From Gammaproteobacteria bacterium (GTDB taxonomy: Bacteria > Pseudomonadota > Gammaproteobacteria > Thiohalomonadales > Thiohalomonadaceae), in contig JADGBN010000022.1 in the NCBI GenBank assembly GCA_015231435.1, forward strand, positions 1 to 32,235: a DNA stretch of 32,235 nucleotides, in the 5' to 3' direction. Each line of letters opens with the position of its first letter. Positions within the stretch are counted from its first letter, which is position 1. A model generated the notes under the pieces. It was not told the origin of the DNA. It did no database searches and saw only the letters and a list, made by a program, of their open reading frames with translations. The position numbers and the translations under genes were made by a program. This document shows positions 17,839 to 24,594 of the stretch, one piece after another.

Positions 17839-18846
17839 ATGCTACTCCATCCCGCCATTATGGCTCTGCTACTGCTGTCACTGCTGGTGACCGCCATGCT
17901 ACTTCCCGCTGCGCTCTTTGCACTGCAGATATTGCGTCACTGGAATATGCAAAGTGGCAGCGCTCGACAACTTGCTCTTGAACGCAAAACCTACCTCATC
18001 TCTACCCTGCTTACCTGGGTATTTACCGCCGAACTTCTCTCACTCTTTCTCTTCATTTATAGTGCAGAGGCCCTTTCAGGACAGTTTGTTGGTGCGATGT
18101 GCGCAACCGGCGTACTCAATATAAACGCATGGGGTTGGCCAACCCTGTGGTTAAAAATTGTCACTTTTTTTGCTGGCAGCCTCTGGCTAATCATGAATCA
18201 ACTCGATAATCACGGTTACGACTTCCCGCTCATACGTCAGAAATATATCCTGCTACTGCTTATCGTGCCGCTGCTGCTCGCGGGTGGCTATAGCCAACTC
18301 AGCTTCTTTAGCGCCTTAAATCCAGAGGTCATTACCTCCTGCTGCGGCTCCCTCTTCTCCGCCGATGCCCAGGGCGTTGCCGCTGAACTCTCCGGCATCG
18401 CACCCAAAAATGCCCTTTTAATGCTAACTGTGGCGGCACTAATCCTTTGTGTAACCGCCTATCTGGTGCTTAAACAGGGTACGCGACTTACCGCCCTCGC
18501 CTTTAGCATAACCGCCCTGCTCTTTTTTGCCATTGCCCTTAGCGCAATCGTCTCGGCGGTCGCACTCTATATCTATCAACATCCGCACCACCACTGCCCC
18601 TTCTGCCTGCTCAAAGCGGGACACCACTACAGCGGCTATCTTCTCTATCTGCCGCTCTTTGTCGCCACCGCCCTTGCTCTGCCGTTACCGTTTATCGCCC
18701 GTTGCCAAGCCATTCCATCCCTTAGCGCTACCGCGCATCGCTGGGTAAAACAGTTAAGTCGGAGTTCACTGGCACTTTATCTTCTCTTTCTGGTCATTGT
18801 GTTACTCGAAATAGCCGCCTCGCCGCTGCGTTTGCTCTCCCAATGA
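17839..18846 (+). CDS. Polytopic membrane protein with CC and HHHCPFC motifs, unknown function
   Basis: A 335-residue protein with about eight hydrophobic segments (about 5-32, 52-76, 96-119, 135-153, 191-211, 218-246, 264-287, 308-328). I do not recognise a characterised family. Notable residues are C88 in GAMCATGVLN, adjacent cysteines C168-C169 (ITSCCGSLF) and HPHHHCPFCLLKAGHH at about 248-263, which combines a CPFC pair with six histidines. A membrane-embedded CxxC next to a thioredoxin gene suggests thiol-disulfide exchange, by analogy with DsbB/VKOR or CcdA proteins. The histidine cluster suggests metal or heme binding. It ends with a 4-base overlap (ATGA) with the TlpA-like gene. Function is inference only; that it is a real gene is clear from the packing. 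Confidence 0.8.
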   Translation: MLLHPAIMALLLLSLLVTAMLLPAALFALQILRHWNMQSGSARQLALERKTYLISTLLTWVFTAELLSLFLFIYSAEALSGQFVGAMCATGVLNINAWGWPTLWLKIVTFFAGSLWLIMNQLDNHGYDFPLIRQKYILLLLIVPLLLAGGYSQLSFFSALNPEVITSCCGSLFSADAQGVAAELSGIAPKNALLMLTVAALILCVTAYLVLKQGTRLTALAFSITALLFFAIALSAIVSAVALYIYQHPHHHCPFCLLKAGHHYSGYLLYLPLFVATALALPLPFIARCQAIPSLSATAHRWVKQLSRSSLALYLLFLVIVLLEIAASPLRLLSQ

Positions 18847-19337
18847 GAATACGGCACCTCGCCACACTTGCGTTCGTCCTCCTGTTTCAGACAGGTTGCA
18901 GCGATCCCACCCCGTCATCGCCGCGCCACGCCATCGCCCCCGCCTTAAATCTTGCGCAACTCGATGGCAGTGCGATAACCCTCCCGACCCGCGACGCCGA
19001 TACGCCTCTGCTGCTGCTCTTCTGGGCCGACTGGTGCCCCCCCTGCCTGGCTGAACTAAACGCCATTAATCAGCACTACCCCCACGATACCCATGAAAAG
19101 CTGCGAATTATCACCATCAACATTGCCCAACCCGAACCGATTGTCAGACAACTCATTGAGCGGCTGCAACTGAAGCTGCCGGTCTATCTGGATAGTCATG
19201 GCGATATTGCCCAAGCCTATGGTATTAAAACGCTGCCCGCCTCCATTCTTATTAATCAAGAGGGTAAAATTGCCCGGCGCATTAGCGGTCAACTCACGCC
19301 GGAGGCGTTGCAGGATTTAACCCGCACACCCTCATAA
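18843..19337 (+). CDS. TlpA-like thioredoxin-fold lipoprotein
   Basis: A 164-residue envelope thioredoxin. The N-terminus MRIRHLATLAFVLLFQTGC is a lipoprotein signal with lipidated C19. The next residue is S20 rather than Asp, which would favour outer-membrane sorting if a Lol system acts. The active site is WADWCPPC (C65 and C68), and KTLPASILI provides the cis-proline loop. FWADWCPPCLAELNAI and the following helix match the TlpA/ResA/DsbE branch. Such proteins reduce specific periplasmic thiols, for example in cytochrome c or CuA maturation, and depend on a membrane electron donor. Its start overlaps the 8-TM protein gene, which may be that donor (inference). Confidence 0.88.
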   Translation: MRIRHLATLAFVLLFQTGCSDPTPSSPRHAIAPALNLAQLDGSAITLPTRDADTPLLLLFWADWCPPCLAELNAINQHYPHDTHEKLRIITINIAQPEPIVRQLIERLQLKLPVYLDSHGDIAQAYGIKTLPASILINQEGKIARRISGQLTPEALQDLTRTPS

Positions 19338-19338
19338 A

Positions 19339-19358
19339 AGTGTGTCATATCACACACT
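19339..19358. promoter_or_regulatory. Inverted repeat before the NosL genes (CRP/FNR-family geometry)
   Basis: The arms AGTGTGT and ACACACT flank six bases (CATATC), beginning one base after the TlpA-like gene's stop codon. The inner part TGTGT-N6-ACACA has the same 5-6-5 spacing as a CRP site (TGTGA-N6-TCACA) but a different fifth base. No T tract follows on either strand, so a rho-independent terminator is unlikely. It lies about 45 bases before the -35 box of the proposed NosL promoter, suitable for an activator. Binding is not shown. Confidence 0.4.
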
Positions 19359-19403
19359 CAAATAGGTGAAATGACCTAATATCTCCTTTTTCAAACTTTT
19401 AAA

Positions 19404-19443
19404 TTTACAGCAATAAAATGATTTAATTATCTTTTTAAAAGAT
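19404..19443 (+). promoter_or_regulatory. Promoter and palindrome before the NosL genes
   Basis: TTTACA (19404-19409) and TTATCT (19427-19432) are 17 bases apart in a very A+T-rich stretch, a reasonable sigma70-type promoter. A perfect palindrome with arms ATCTTTT/AAAAGAT around one central base (19429-19443) overlaps the -10 box and the likely start site near 19439. It could be a repressor operator. The leader to the ATG at 19499 is about 60 bases and ends in AGGAG. Confidence 0.45.
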
Positions 19444-19498
19444 GGCAAAATAGTTGCTGTACTCTTCAGTAGAGCTAACCACAAACTCAGGAGTTAAT

Positions 19499-20227
19499 AT
19501 GCAAGAAGAGGTTAATATTGAACGCCGTCGTGCCATGCAACTGCTTGCGGCAGCAGGCGCTATCGGCATCACTGGCAACACGTTAGCAAGTGATCACAAT
19601 CATGGCGATCAACCCATGGGCGACGCCATGCCAAACGGTAAAATTGGTGCCATGGATCCGGGACAAGGATGGCTTACCCGTGGTGAAAGCTGTCATGGTG
19701 ACGGCACACCACTGCAGTTCATTCCTAAAACCGCCGTTGATGCCAACCCCCTTGAAAACGAGCTTAGTAAATACCCGAAATGTCCCTACTGTGGCATGAG
19801 TCGCAAGATGTGGCACCATAGCCGTCACTTGGTTCACTATGACGATGGCCTTGCCGATGGTACCTGTTCAGTTCACTGTCTGGCGATTAGCCTCTCCCTG
19901 AATCTCGACCGTGGCATTAATAAAGTTTATGCGGCGGACTTTGGCGACACTCAAGAGCCAAAAGCGCTGCAAAATGCCGATACAATGACCTATCTCATCG
20001 GCTCGCAACTCAAAGGAACCATGAGTAGCGTGAGTAAAATGGCTTTTGCTGATAAAGCTGCTGCTGAAGCAGTGATGGCAAAAGAGGGTGGCAAACTTGC
20101 CAGCTTTAATGAAACACTAGAAGCGAGTTATCTGGGCATGGCCAAAGATACCATGATGATTCGCCAACGCCGTAAAGAGCGTCGGGAAAAGATGATGCAG
20201 GAAAAAATGCAAAAAGGGATGAGTTAA
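19499..20227 (+). CDS. NosL-domain protein with twin-arginine-like signal and His/Met-rich segments
   Basis: A 242-residue exported protein. The start at ATG 19499 has AGGAG five bases upstream. The N-terminus NIERRRAMQLLAAAGAIGITG contains consecutive arginines at 9-11 and a mild hydrophobic stretch, compatible with a Tat signal. After it come His/Met-rich residues (SDHNHGDQPMGDAM, 31-44). The core is NosL-like: CPYCGMSRKMWHHSRHLVHYDDGLADGT with C95, C98 and M100, then C123 and C127. NosL is a copper(I)-binding lipoprotein that delivers copper to nitrous oxide reductase, and its CxxCGM-type motif is shared here. The C-terminus is a highly charged, methionine-rich helix (RQRRKERREKMMQEKMQKGMS). 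No lipobox is seen, unlike typical NosL. No nosZ is present, so another client or a storage/sensing role is possible. Confidence 0.78.
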   Translation: MQEEVNIERRRAMQLLAAAGAIGITGNTLASDHNHGDQPMGDAMPNGKIGAMDPGQGWLTRGESCHGDGTPLQFIPKTAVDANPLENELSKYPKCPYCGMSRKMWHHSRHLVHYDDGLADGTCSVHCLAISLSLNLDRGINKVYAADFGDTQEPKALQNADTMTYLIGSQLKGTMSSVSKMAFADKAAAEAVMAKEGGKLASFNETLEASYLGMAKDTMMIRQRRKERREKMMQEKMQKGMS

Positions 20228-20234
20228 TCCTCGT

Positions 20235-20771
20235 ATGGCCTCCTTATTCCGATCCCGGCAGGGCAATGATCTCTCCTTGGCTTATCAGTTATCCTGCTGG
20301 TATCGGAACTTTTTTCTGCTTTTTCTCCTCCTGTGCCTCCCCGTTGCCCTTCACGCGACGCCACTGCATCTCAACAAACCCGATGCCGGTGATACCTGCC
20401 CAGTCTGCGGGATGTTTGTTAGTAAATACCCTGAATGGCTTGCAACCATTCAATATCACGATGGTCATCTACACCATTTTGATGGAGCCAAAGATCTTTT
20501 TAAGGGATTACAACAGCCACAAAAGTGGCTGGGTGGACGCGATCACACGCAAATAGAGGCAATTGGTGTGACCGAGTATTATGGTCTTACCCTAATTGAC
20601 GCCAAAAGCGCCTTTTTTGTTATCGGCTCGGATCAGCTGGGCCCAATGGGGCACGAACTGATTCCGCTGGCAACTCAACAGGAAGCGGAAGAGTTTCTCA
20701 AAGACCATCAGGGAAAAGCGATACTACGTTTTGATGAAGTGACCCCAGAGGTCATTCAGCGTTTAGACTAA
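20235..20771 (+). CDS. NosL-like protein with Sec-type signal
   Basis: A 178-residue exported protein. The hydrophobic stretch FFLLFLLLCLPVALHA (about 26-41) after a long, basic N-terminal region looks like a Sec signal with cleavage near ALHA-TP, or an anchor. The NosL motif is DTCPVCGMFVSKYPEWLATIQYHDGHLHHFDGAKDLFKGL: C55, C58 and M60, then a His-rich strand. SAFFVIGSDQLGPMGHELIPLATQQEAEEFLKDHQGKAILRFDEVTPE is the typical C-terminal half of NosL proteins. It follows the other NosL gene by 7 bases. Its last four bases overlap the convergent DUF3301 gene. A metal-chaperone role is inferred from family; copper is the likeliest metal. Confidence 0.83.
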   Translation: MASLFRSRQGNDLSLAYQLSCWYRNFFLLFLLLCLPVALHATPLHLNKPDAGDTCPVCGMFVSKYPEWLATIQYHDGHLHHFDGAKDLFKGLQQPQKWLGGRDHTQIEAIGVTEYYGLTLIDAKSAFFVIGSDQLGPMGHELIPLATQQEAEEFLKDHQGKAILRFDEVTPEVIQRLD

Positions 20772-21094
20772 AGCTGATCGGGTGAGACGATATCATCCGT
20801 TTCACTTAAAAAGAAATGCACCACCTTTCCCTCACAGATAACAATATCACCCGTTAGACGATCATCGCCGCTACGGGAAAACTCAAACTGATAGTGGCGT
20901 TCAAAAACCATCTGCCCCTTAAGATTACGCCGCATTTTCAGACGCAACAGCGCAACTGACTGATCCAAAAAGAGTAATCCACGAAAATCACAACGCATTT
21001 TGGCGCCAATGTTGGCCAACTCCTTGGCCTTTACACTGTTTTGCCAAAACCAGATCACCCCGGCAAGCAGTGCCATTAACCACCAGTCAGACAT
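20768..21094 (-). CDS. DUF3301 family membrane-anchored protein
   Basis: A 108-residue protein of the DUF3301 family, which has no known function. It has one N-terminal hydrophobic segment (about 4-18, WWLMALLAGVIWFW). QNSVKAKELANIGAKMRCDFRGLLFLDQSVALLRLKMRRN follows, with the family's LLDQSVAL-type stretch and single conserved cysteine. The C-terminal part YQFEFSRSGDDRLTGDIVICEGKVVHF is predicted beta-rich. The ATG overlaps the msrAB stop by one base (TAATG), so the two are co-translated. Its stop overlaps the end of the second NosL gene on the other strand by four bases. Confidence 0.8.
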   Translation of the reverse strand: MSDWWLMALLAGVIWFWQNSVKAKELANIGAKMRCDFRGLLFLDQSVALLRLKMRRNLKGQMVFERHYQFEFSRSGDDRLTGDIVICEGKVVHFFLSETDDIVSPDQL

Positions 21095-22233
21095 TAACGC
21101 GACTGAAACAGAGGGAGAAACTCACCATACCCTTCTGCTGCCAACGCCTCTAGCGGAATGAAGCGCAGTGCTGCCGAGTTAATACAGTAACGCAAACCTG
21201 TGGGCTGTGGCCCGTCATTAAACAGATGCCCTAAATGAGACCCAGCAAAACGGCTGCGTACCTCGGTGCGGCTCATCCAGAGTTTGTTATCCTGCTTTTC
21301 GAGCAGATTGTCAGCAACTAAAGGTCGATAAAAACTTGGCCAGCCGGTACCTGAATCAAACTTCTCCAGTGACGAGAAGAGCGGTTCACCACTAACAATA
21401 TCCACATATATTCCGTCACGTTTTTCATCCCAGTAAGCGTTGGCAAAGGGACGCTCCGTCGCCTCCTGTTGCGTCACCTCATACTGTTCATCACTCAAAC
21501 GTTCACGCAACGTCACCGGATCGGGCTTTTGATAGCGCTTAGCGGTCGGGGGGAAATCACACTGTGGTGCGACCGGCTTAAAGGCAAGATCCGCCCCCCA
21601 CACCTTCTTAAGAAAAGGTTCCCGCCCCGAGTTGGCATGATAGCTATTGTAACGTCCCGGACTCTGTTGATAAAAGTTCTGATGGTACGCCTCGGCAGGA
21701 TAAAACTGCTTTAACGCCAACAACGCTACCGCTAACGGCTTTTGATAACGACCACTTGCGGCCAGTGCCTGCAACGAAGCCTCTGCCGCCTGACGCTGCT
21801 GCGCATCATGATAGAAAATCGCTGCGCGATAGTGATGTCCGCGATCGACAAACTGCCCCCCTGCATCGGTGGGATCTATTTGCCGCCAGAGCAGTTGCAG
21901 TAGCGACTCATAGTTAATTTGCTGCGGGTCATAATGCACCTGAATCGCTTCATAGTGGCCAGTCTTTCCCGAGGAGACCTGTTCATAGGTAGGATTAGGC
22001 TCATCACCGCCGGTATAACCGGAGATCACCTCGATAACCCCAGGAAGCTTTTCAAAAGCTGCCTCAACACACCAGAAGCAGCCACCGGCAAAGGTCGCAG
22101 TTGCCCTCACTTGTTGCGTATTACCCTCACTCACGATCACCTCCGAAGTCAAATTTTCTGCTGCCAACGACTCTGCCAGTAGCAAAACCGACCAACCAAT
22201 CGCCCCCAACACCCACAGGGCATACTGGCGCAT
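21094..22233 (-). CDS. msrAB: Exported peptide methionine sulfoxide reductase MsrA-MsrB fusion
   Basis: A bifunctional repair enzyme reducing both S- and R-methionine sulfoxide in proteins. The N-terminus [25 protein letters not shown] looks like a Sec signal, so it probably acts in the periplasm. The MsrA domain (about 44-205) has the catalytic cysteine in [18 protein letters not shown] and [19 protein letters not shown]. The MsrB domain (about 235-375) shows [31 protein letters not shown] and the catalytic cysteine in [15 protein letters not shown]. The zinc-binding CxxC pairs of many MsrBs are absent, as in Neisseria PilB. There is no N-terminal thioredoxin domain as in PilB. I choose ATG 22233 (379 residues); an in-frame TTG at 22242 follows the grxD stop directly. 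Confidence 0.93.
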   Translation of the reverse strand: MRQYALWVLGAIGWSVLLLAESLAAENLTSEVIVSEGNTQQVRATATFAGGCFWCVEAAFEKLPGVIEVISGYTGGDEPNPTYEQVSSGKTGHYEAIQVHYDPQQINYESLLQLLWRQIDPTDAGGQFVDRGHHYRAAIFYHDAQQRQAAEASLQALAASGRYQKPLAVALLALKQFYPAEAYHQNFYQQSPGRYNSYHANSGREPFLKKVWGADLAFKPVAPQCDFPPTAKRYQKPDPVTLRERLSDEQYEVTQQEATERPFANAYWDEKRDGIYVDIVSGEPLFSSLEKFDSGTGWPSFYRPLVADNLLEKQDNKLWMSRTEVRSRFAGSHLGHLFNDGPQPTGLRYCINSAALRFIPLEALAAEGYGEFLPLFQSR

Positions 22234-22242
22234 CACCCTCAA

Positions 22243-22557
22243 TCAGGCGACCGCCGCTTCCAATAACGACTTCAACTCACCCTTCTGATAGAGCTCCAGC
22301 ATAATATCGTGGCCACCGATAAGCTCTCCTTTGACATAAAGCTGGGGAAAGGTCGGCCAGTCCGCATAGTTGGGCAGATTGTCGTAAATCTCCTTGTCGG
22401 CCAGCACATTAAAGTGGGCAAAAGGGACGCCACACGCCTGTAACATCTGTGAGGCGCGGCTGGAGTAGCCGCAACTGGGTAACTGCGGGGTGCCCTTCAT
22501 GTAAATAACCACAGCATGACTCTCGACCTGTTCTTTAATGCGCTCTAGCGGTTCCAT
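22243..22557 (-). CDS. grxD: Grx4-family monothiol glutaredoxin
   Basis: A 104-residue monothiol glutaredoxin that ligates a [2Fe-2S] cluster with glutathione and delivers it to client proteins, often with BolA. The family normally has CGFS; here the motif is CGYS (C29-S32) in KGTPQLPSCGYSSRASQML. NYADWPTFPQLYVKGELIGGHDI carries the conserved WP-TFPQ glutathione-binding loop and GG-D site. The ATG at 22557 has a GAGG Shine-Dalgarno; an upstream in-frame ATG at 22587 is less likely. msrAB follows within 10 bases, so the two form one unit. Confidence 0.93.
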   Translation of the reverse strand: MEPLERIKEQVESHAVVIYMKGTPQLPSCGYSSRASQMLQACGVPFAHFNVLADKEIYDNLPNYADWPTFPQLYVKGELIGGHDIMLELYQKGELKSLLEAAVA

Positions 22558-22634
22558 AGTTAACCTCGGATAAGTAATAGTTATCAAACGTTTTCAGAAG
22601 ATAGTGATAACCGGGTTGGGATTCAAGCCACTGC

Positions 22635-23540
22635 TCAGGAGGCATCACGCACCAGACGCACATAGTGCTGCTCGCTGGCGGACGCTCTGCTGGCACGTCC
22701 ATCATAAAAATTGACGCCCCACGCCGCTAACGAGGCATCGGCGGTATCGGCAGAGCTCCAGTAAAAGGCGTCATAATCATCCTGCACCTTGGGGAAATAG
22801 CTGAGATTAATGGTCGGCGAGGCGTGGCCTGCATAACACCCCTCATCATCATCCAGCGGGCTTCGCGGGCCAATATCACAGAACACCAACCGCTTTAACT
22901 CATCCTTTGTCGGCATCCGCCAATCCGTATAGGCGCAAAGCGCCGCATGATTAACCTGTGACACGACATTATCAAAACTTTGCAGCGTATAACGATTATC
23001 GCGGTCGTGAATCGTGCCGTCATCCGTTTTCACCTCCCACATCAGACCATTACGCAGATCTTCAACACAGGCAAAATTATTTACCGACACACCCTCGCGA
23101 CTCCCGTCACTGGCAACTCGCTGATAATAGGTAACCGGCGTTGCAGCAATCTGGCCGCTGGCCGCGCCCTCCTTATTATCAATCACCGAGGTGATAACAA
23201 GATAATAGGTCACCGAGTTGCTCACATTGGCAATCACCAGGGGGCTTTTCTTCACCTCATAGTGGATCCCCCCATCCAGCAGATCATAGTTGTAGGGGGT
23301 AACCCCCTTCTCCGCAGCAAGATAGACGCGATAAGCTGAAGCATTCTCCACCGCATCCCACGAAATTAAAATATTGCGATCTCTGGCCTCAATAATAATA
23401 TTACCCGGATAGGTATTATCGACAAGACCATCATCCACCGTTGAAGTCGCTTCATCCTCCGGACTACAACCACTCAACAACATAATAACGACCGGGAGGA
23501 TGGCATAGCGCAACGCCGTCCAGATGTGATGGGGAAACAT
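22635..23540 (-). CDS. Lipoprotein with fibronectin-III-like and DUF1566 domains
   Basis: A 301-residue envelope lipoprotein. The signal ends in the lipobox MLLSGC at about 24, followed by SPEDE. A region at about 45-135 (IIIEARDRNILISWDAVENASAYRVYLAAEKG... YYLVITSVIDNKEG) fits one fibronectin type III repeat. The C-terminal half is DUF1566 (Lcl C-terminal-like): FACVEDLRNGLMWEVKTDDGT, CAYTDWRMPTKDELKRLVFCDIG, YFPKVQDDYDAFYWSSADTADASLAAWGVNFYDG and HYVRLVRD. This domain is widespread in surface proteins and related to C-type-lectin or formylglycine-enzyme-like folds; its role here is unknown. Start ATG 23540 has GGAG at 7 bases; GTG 23546 is an alternative. Confidence 0.85.
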   Translation of the reverse strand: MFPHHIWTALRYAILPVVIMLLSGCSPEDEATSTVDDGLVDNTYPGNIIIEARDRNILISWDAVENASAYRVYLAAEKGVTPYNYDLLDGGIHYEVKKSPLVIANVSNSVTYYLVITSVIDNKEGAASGQIAATPVTYYQRVASDGSREGVSVNNFACVEDLRNGLMWEVKTDDGTIHDRDNRYTLQSFDNVVSQVNHAALCAYTDWRMPTKDELKRLVFCDIGPRSPLDDDEGCYAGHASPTINLSYFPKVQDDYDAFYWSSADTADASLAAWGVNFYDGRASRASASEQHYVRLVRDAS

Positions 23541-23606
23541 ACTCACTCTCCGTCAATAAAATAGAGTACCGGGGCAAACGAGACCACCGGCTGAATTTAC
23601 GAAAGG

Positions 23607-23885
23607 TTAATCAGACGCTATTTCCGATTGAATCGCAAGCGAGTCCGGATCAACCACCGAAATATGCTTCATACCAATCGCATGAAAAACCTGCAACATA
23701 AAAGCAGCAGAAAAACGCCCACGGTTAATTTTATTAGAGAGGTTTGACTCACTCTCGTCAATACCCAGACGCGCAAGCCGCGCCGAGAGCTCACGATAGG
23801 AGACCCCCTTCAGTTTAAGCGCTGACTTTAACAAGCGGCAAGAGACAGATGCCCACGCCTCACTGGTAACTTGCTGCTGATCCAT
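23607..23885 (-). CDS. DUF6471 domain protein
   Basis: A 92-residue cytoplasmic protein consisting almost wholly of a DUF6471-like domain: AWASVSCRLLKSALKLKGVSYRELSARLARLGIDESESNLSNKINRGRFSAAFMLQVFHAIGM. The helical pattern, with YRELSARLARLG then ESNLSNKINRG, resembles a Cro/C1-type helix-turn-helix, so DNA binding is plausible but not established. ATG 23885 follows GGAGG at good spacing. It precedes the DUF1566 lipoprotein gene by 66 bases and may be expressed with it. Such small proteins are often found near mobile DNA, but none is seen here. Confidence 0.75.
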   Translation of the reverse strand: MDQQQVTSEAWASVSCRLLKSALKLKGVSYRELSARLARLGIDESESNLSNKINRGRFSAAFMLQVFHAIGMKHISVVDPDSLAIQSEIASD

Positions 23886-23986
23886 ATCGCCTCCCGCAGA
23901 ACAGATAATCAAGCATTAAATAATATCACACGCAGTGTATAGACACTGCCAGTAAATTAAAATCACCATAAACGTGCTTTTTAATC

Positions 23987-24015
23987 TTGCAATCAACCGC
24001 AGCAACCCCTATCAT
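23987..24015 (+). promoter_or_regulatory. Promoter of yjfI-yjfJ
   Basis: TTGCAA (23987-23992) and TATCAT (24010-24015) are separated by exactly 17 bases, a good sigma70-type promoter. Transcription would start near 24022, leaving a leader of about 110 bases before the yjfI ATG. I looked for a sigma54 GG-N10-GC pair, as used by pspA in E. coli, and did not find one. Confidence 0.55.
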
Positions 24016-24130
24016 CTCAAGCTATGAACAGCGTCACCCGCCACGACCCCGTAAAGAACTGACAAAACATATCAGGTAAACTCCCGCAAATCCGACCCCC
24101 CTTTAACCAACCCGTCACCAGGAGCAACCC

Positions 24131-24556
24131 ATGAGTGATAACAGCTTGAAAAAACTCCAAGAGATAATTAGCGTTCTTAATAGCAGCAAAACCGCAGCCA
24201 AAGAGCAAATGAACGCCCGAGTTATCGACAGCGATGCGCTAATGGCGATGATCGAAATTGAGGGACGCGAAGAGTTTCCGATCATTCTCGATATGGATGC
24301 TAACCAAATCACCGTGGTCACCAACCTCTGGCGCAGCCGGGAGATTCAGGCGGGGGCAGAGGCGGAGATGATGAGCGCCATGCTAGCGATGAATATGCAC
24401 ATGCCACTCTCCGCCTTCAGTCGAACCGGCGACCAATATCAGCTTTTTGGCGCCATGGCACTCAACAGCCCGGTTGAAAACATCGTCACCGAAGTGGCCA
24501 CCTTAAGCGATAACACGCTTGAAGTGGTTGAAGCACTGCGCGAGTTTTTACAGTAA
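24131..24556 (+). CDS. yjfI: YjfI family protein (DUF2170)
   Basis: A 141-residue cytoplasmic protein of the DUF2170 family, named after E. coli YjfI; its molecular role is unknown. The N-terminal half is helical (LKKLQEIISVLNSSKTAAKEQMNARVID). The middle has the family stretch EGREEFPIILDMDANQITVVTNLWRS. A methionine-rich segment (AEMMSAMLAMNMHMPLSAFSRTGDQYQLFGAMALNSPVENIVTEVATLSDNTLEVVEALREFL) follows. CACCAGGAGCAACCC provides the Shine-Dalgarno. It is 38 bases before the PspA-family gene, the same pairing as yjfI-yjfJ in E. coli, which suggests a joint role in membrane stress. Confidence 0.85.
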   Translation: MSDNSLKKLQEIISVLNSSKTAAKEQMNARVIDSDALMAMIEIEGREEFPIILDMDANQITVVTNLWRSREIQAGAEAEMMSAMLAMNMHMPLSAFSRTGDQYQLFGAMALNSPVENIVTEVATLSDNTLEVVEALREFLQ

Positions 24557-24594
24557 ACCCGACCCTCAGCAAATTTAATTTAAGGAGAGAGACC

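Noticed and set aside
19339-19358. Rho-independent terminator after the TlpA-like gene
   Set aside because: A 7-bp stem is present, but no T tract follows on either strand; operator function fits better.
15705-20771. Nitrous oxide reductase (nos) cluster
   Set aside because: Only NosL-like proteins are present. nosZ, nosD, nosR and NosY/NosF-type transporter subunits are absent, and the ABC pair is MacB/LolD-like.
23970-23995. Possible sigma54 promoter before yjfI (GTGC and TTGCA)
   Set aside because: The GG-N10-GC spacing is not met, whereas TTGCAA-N17-TATCAT at 23987-24015 fits a sigma70-type promoter well.
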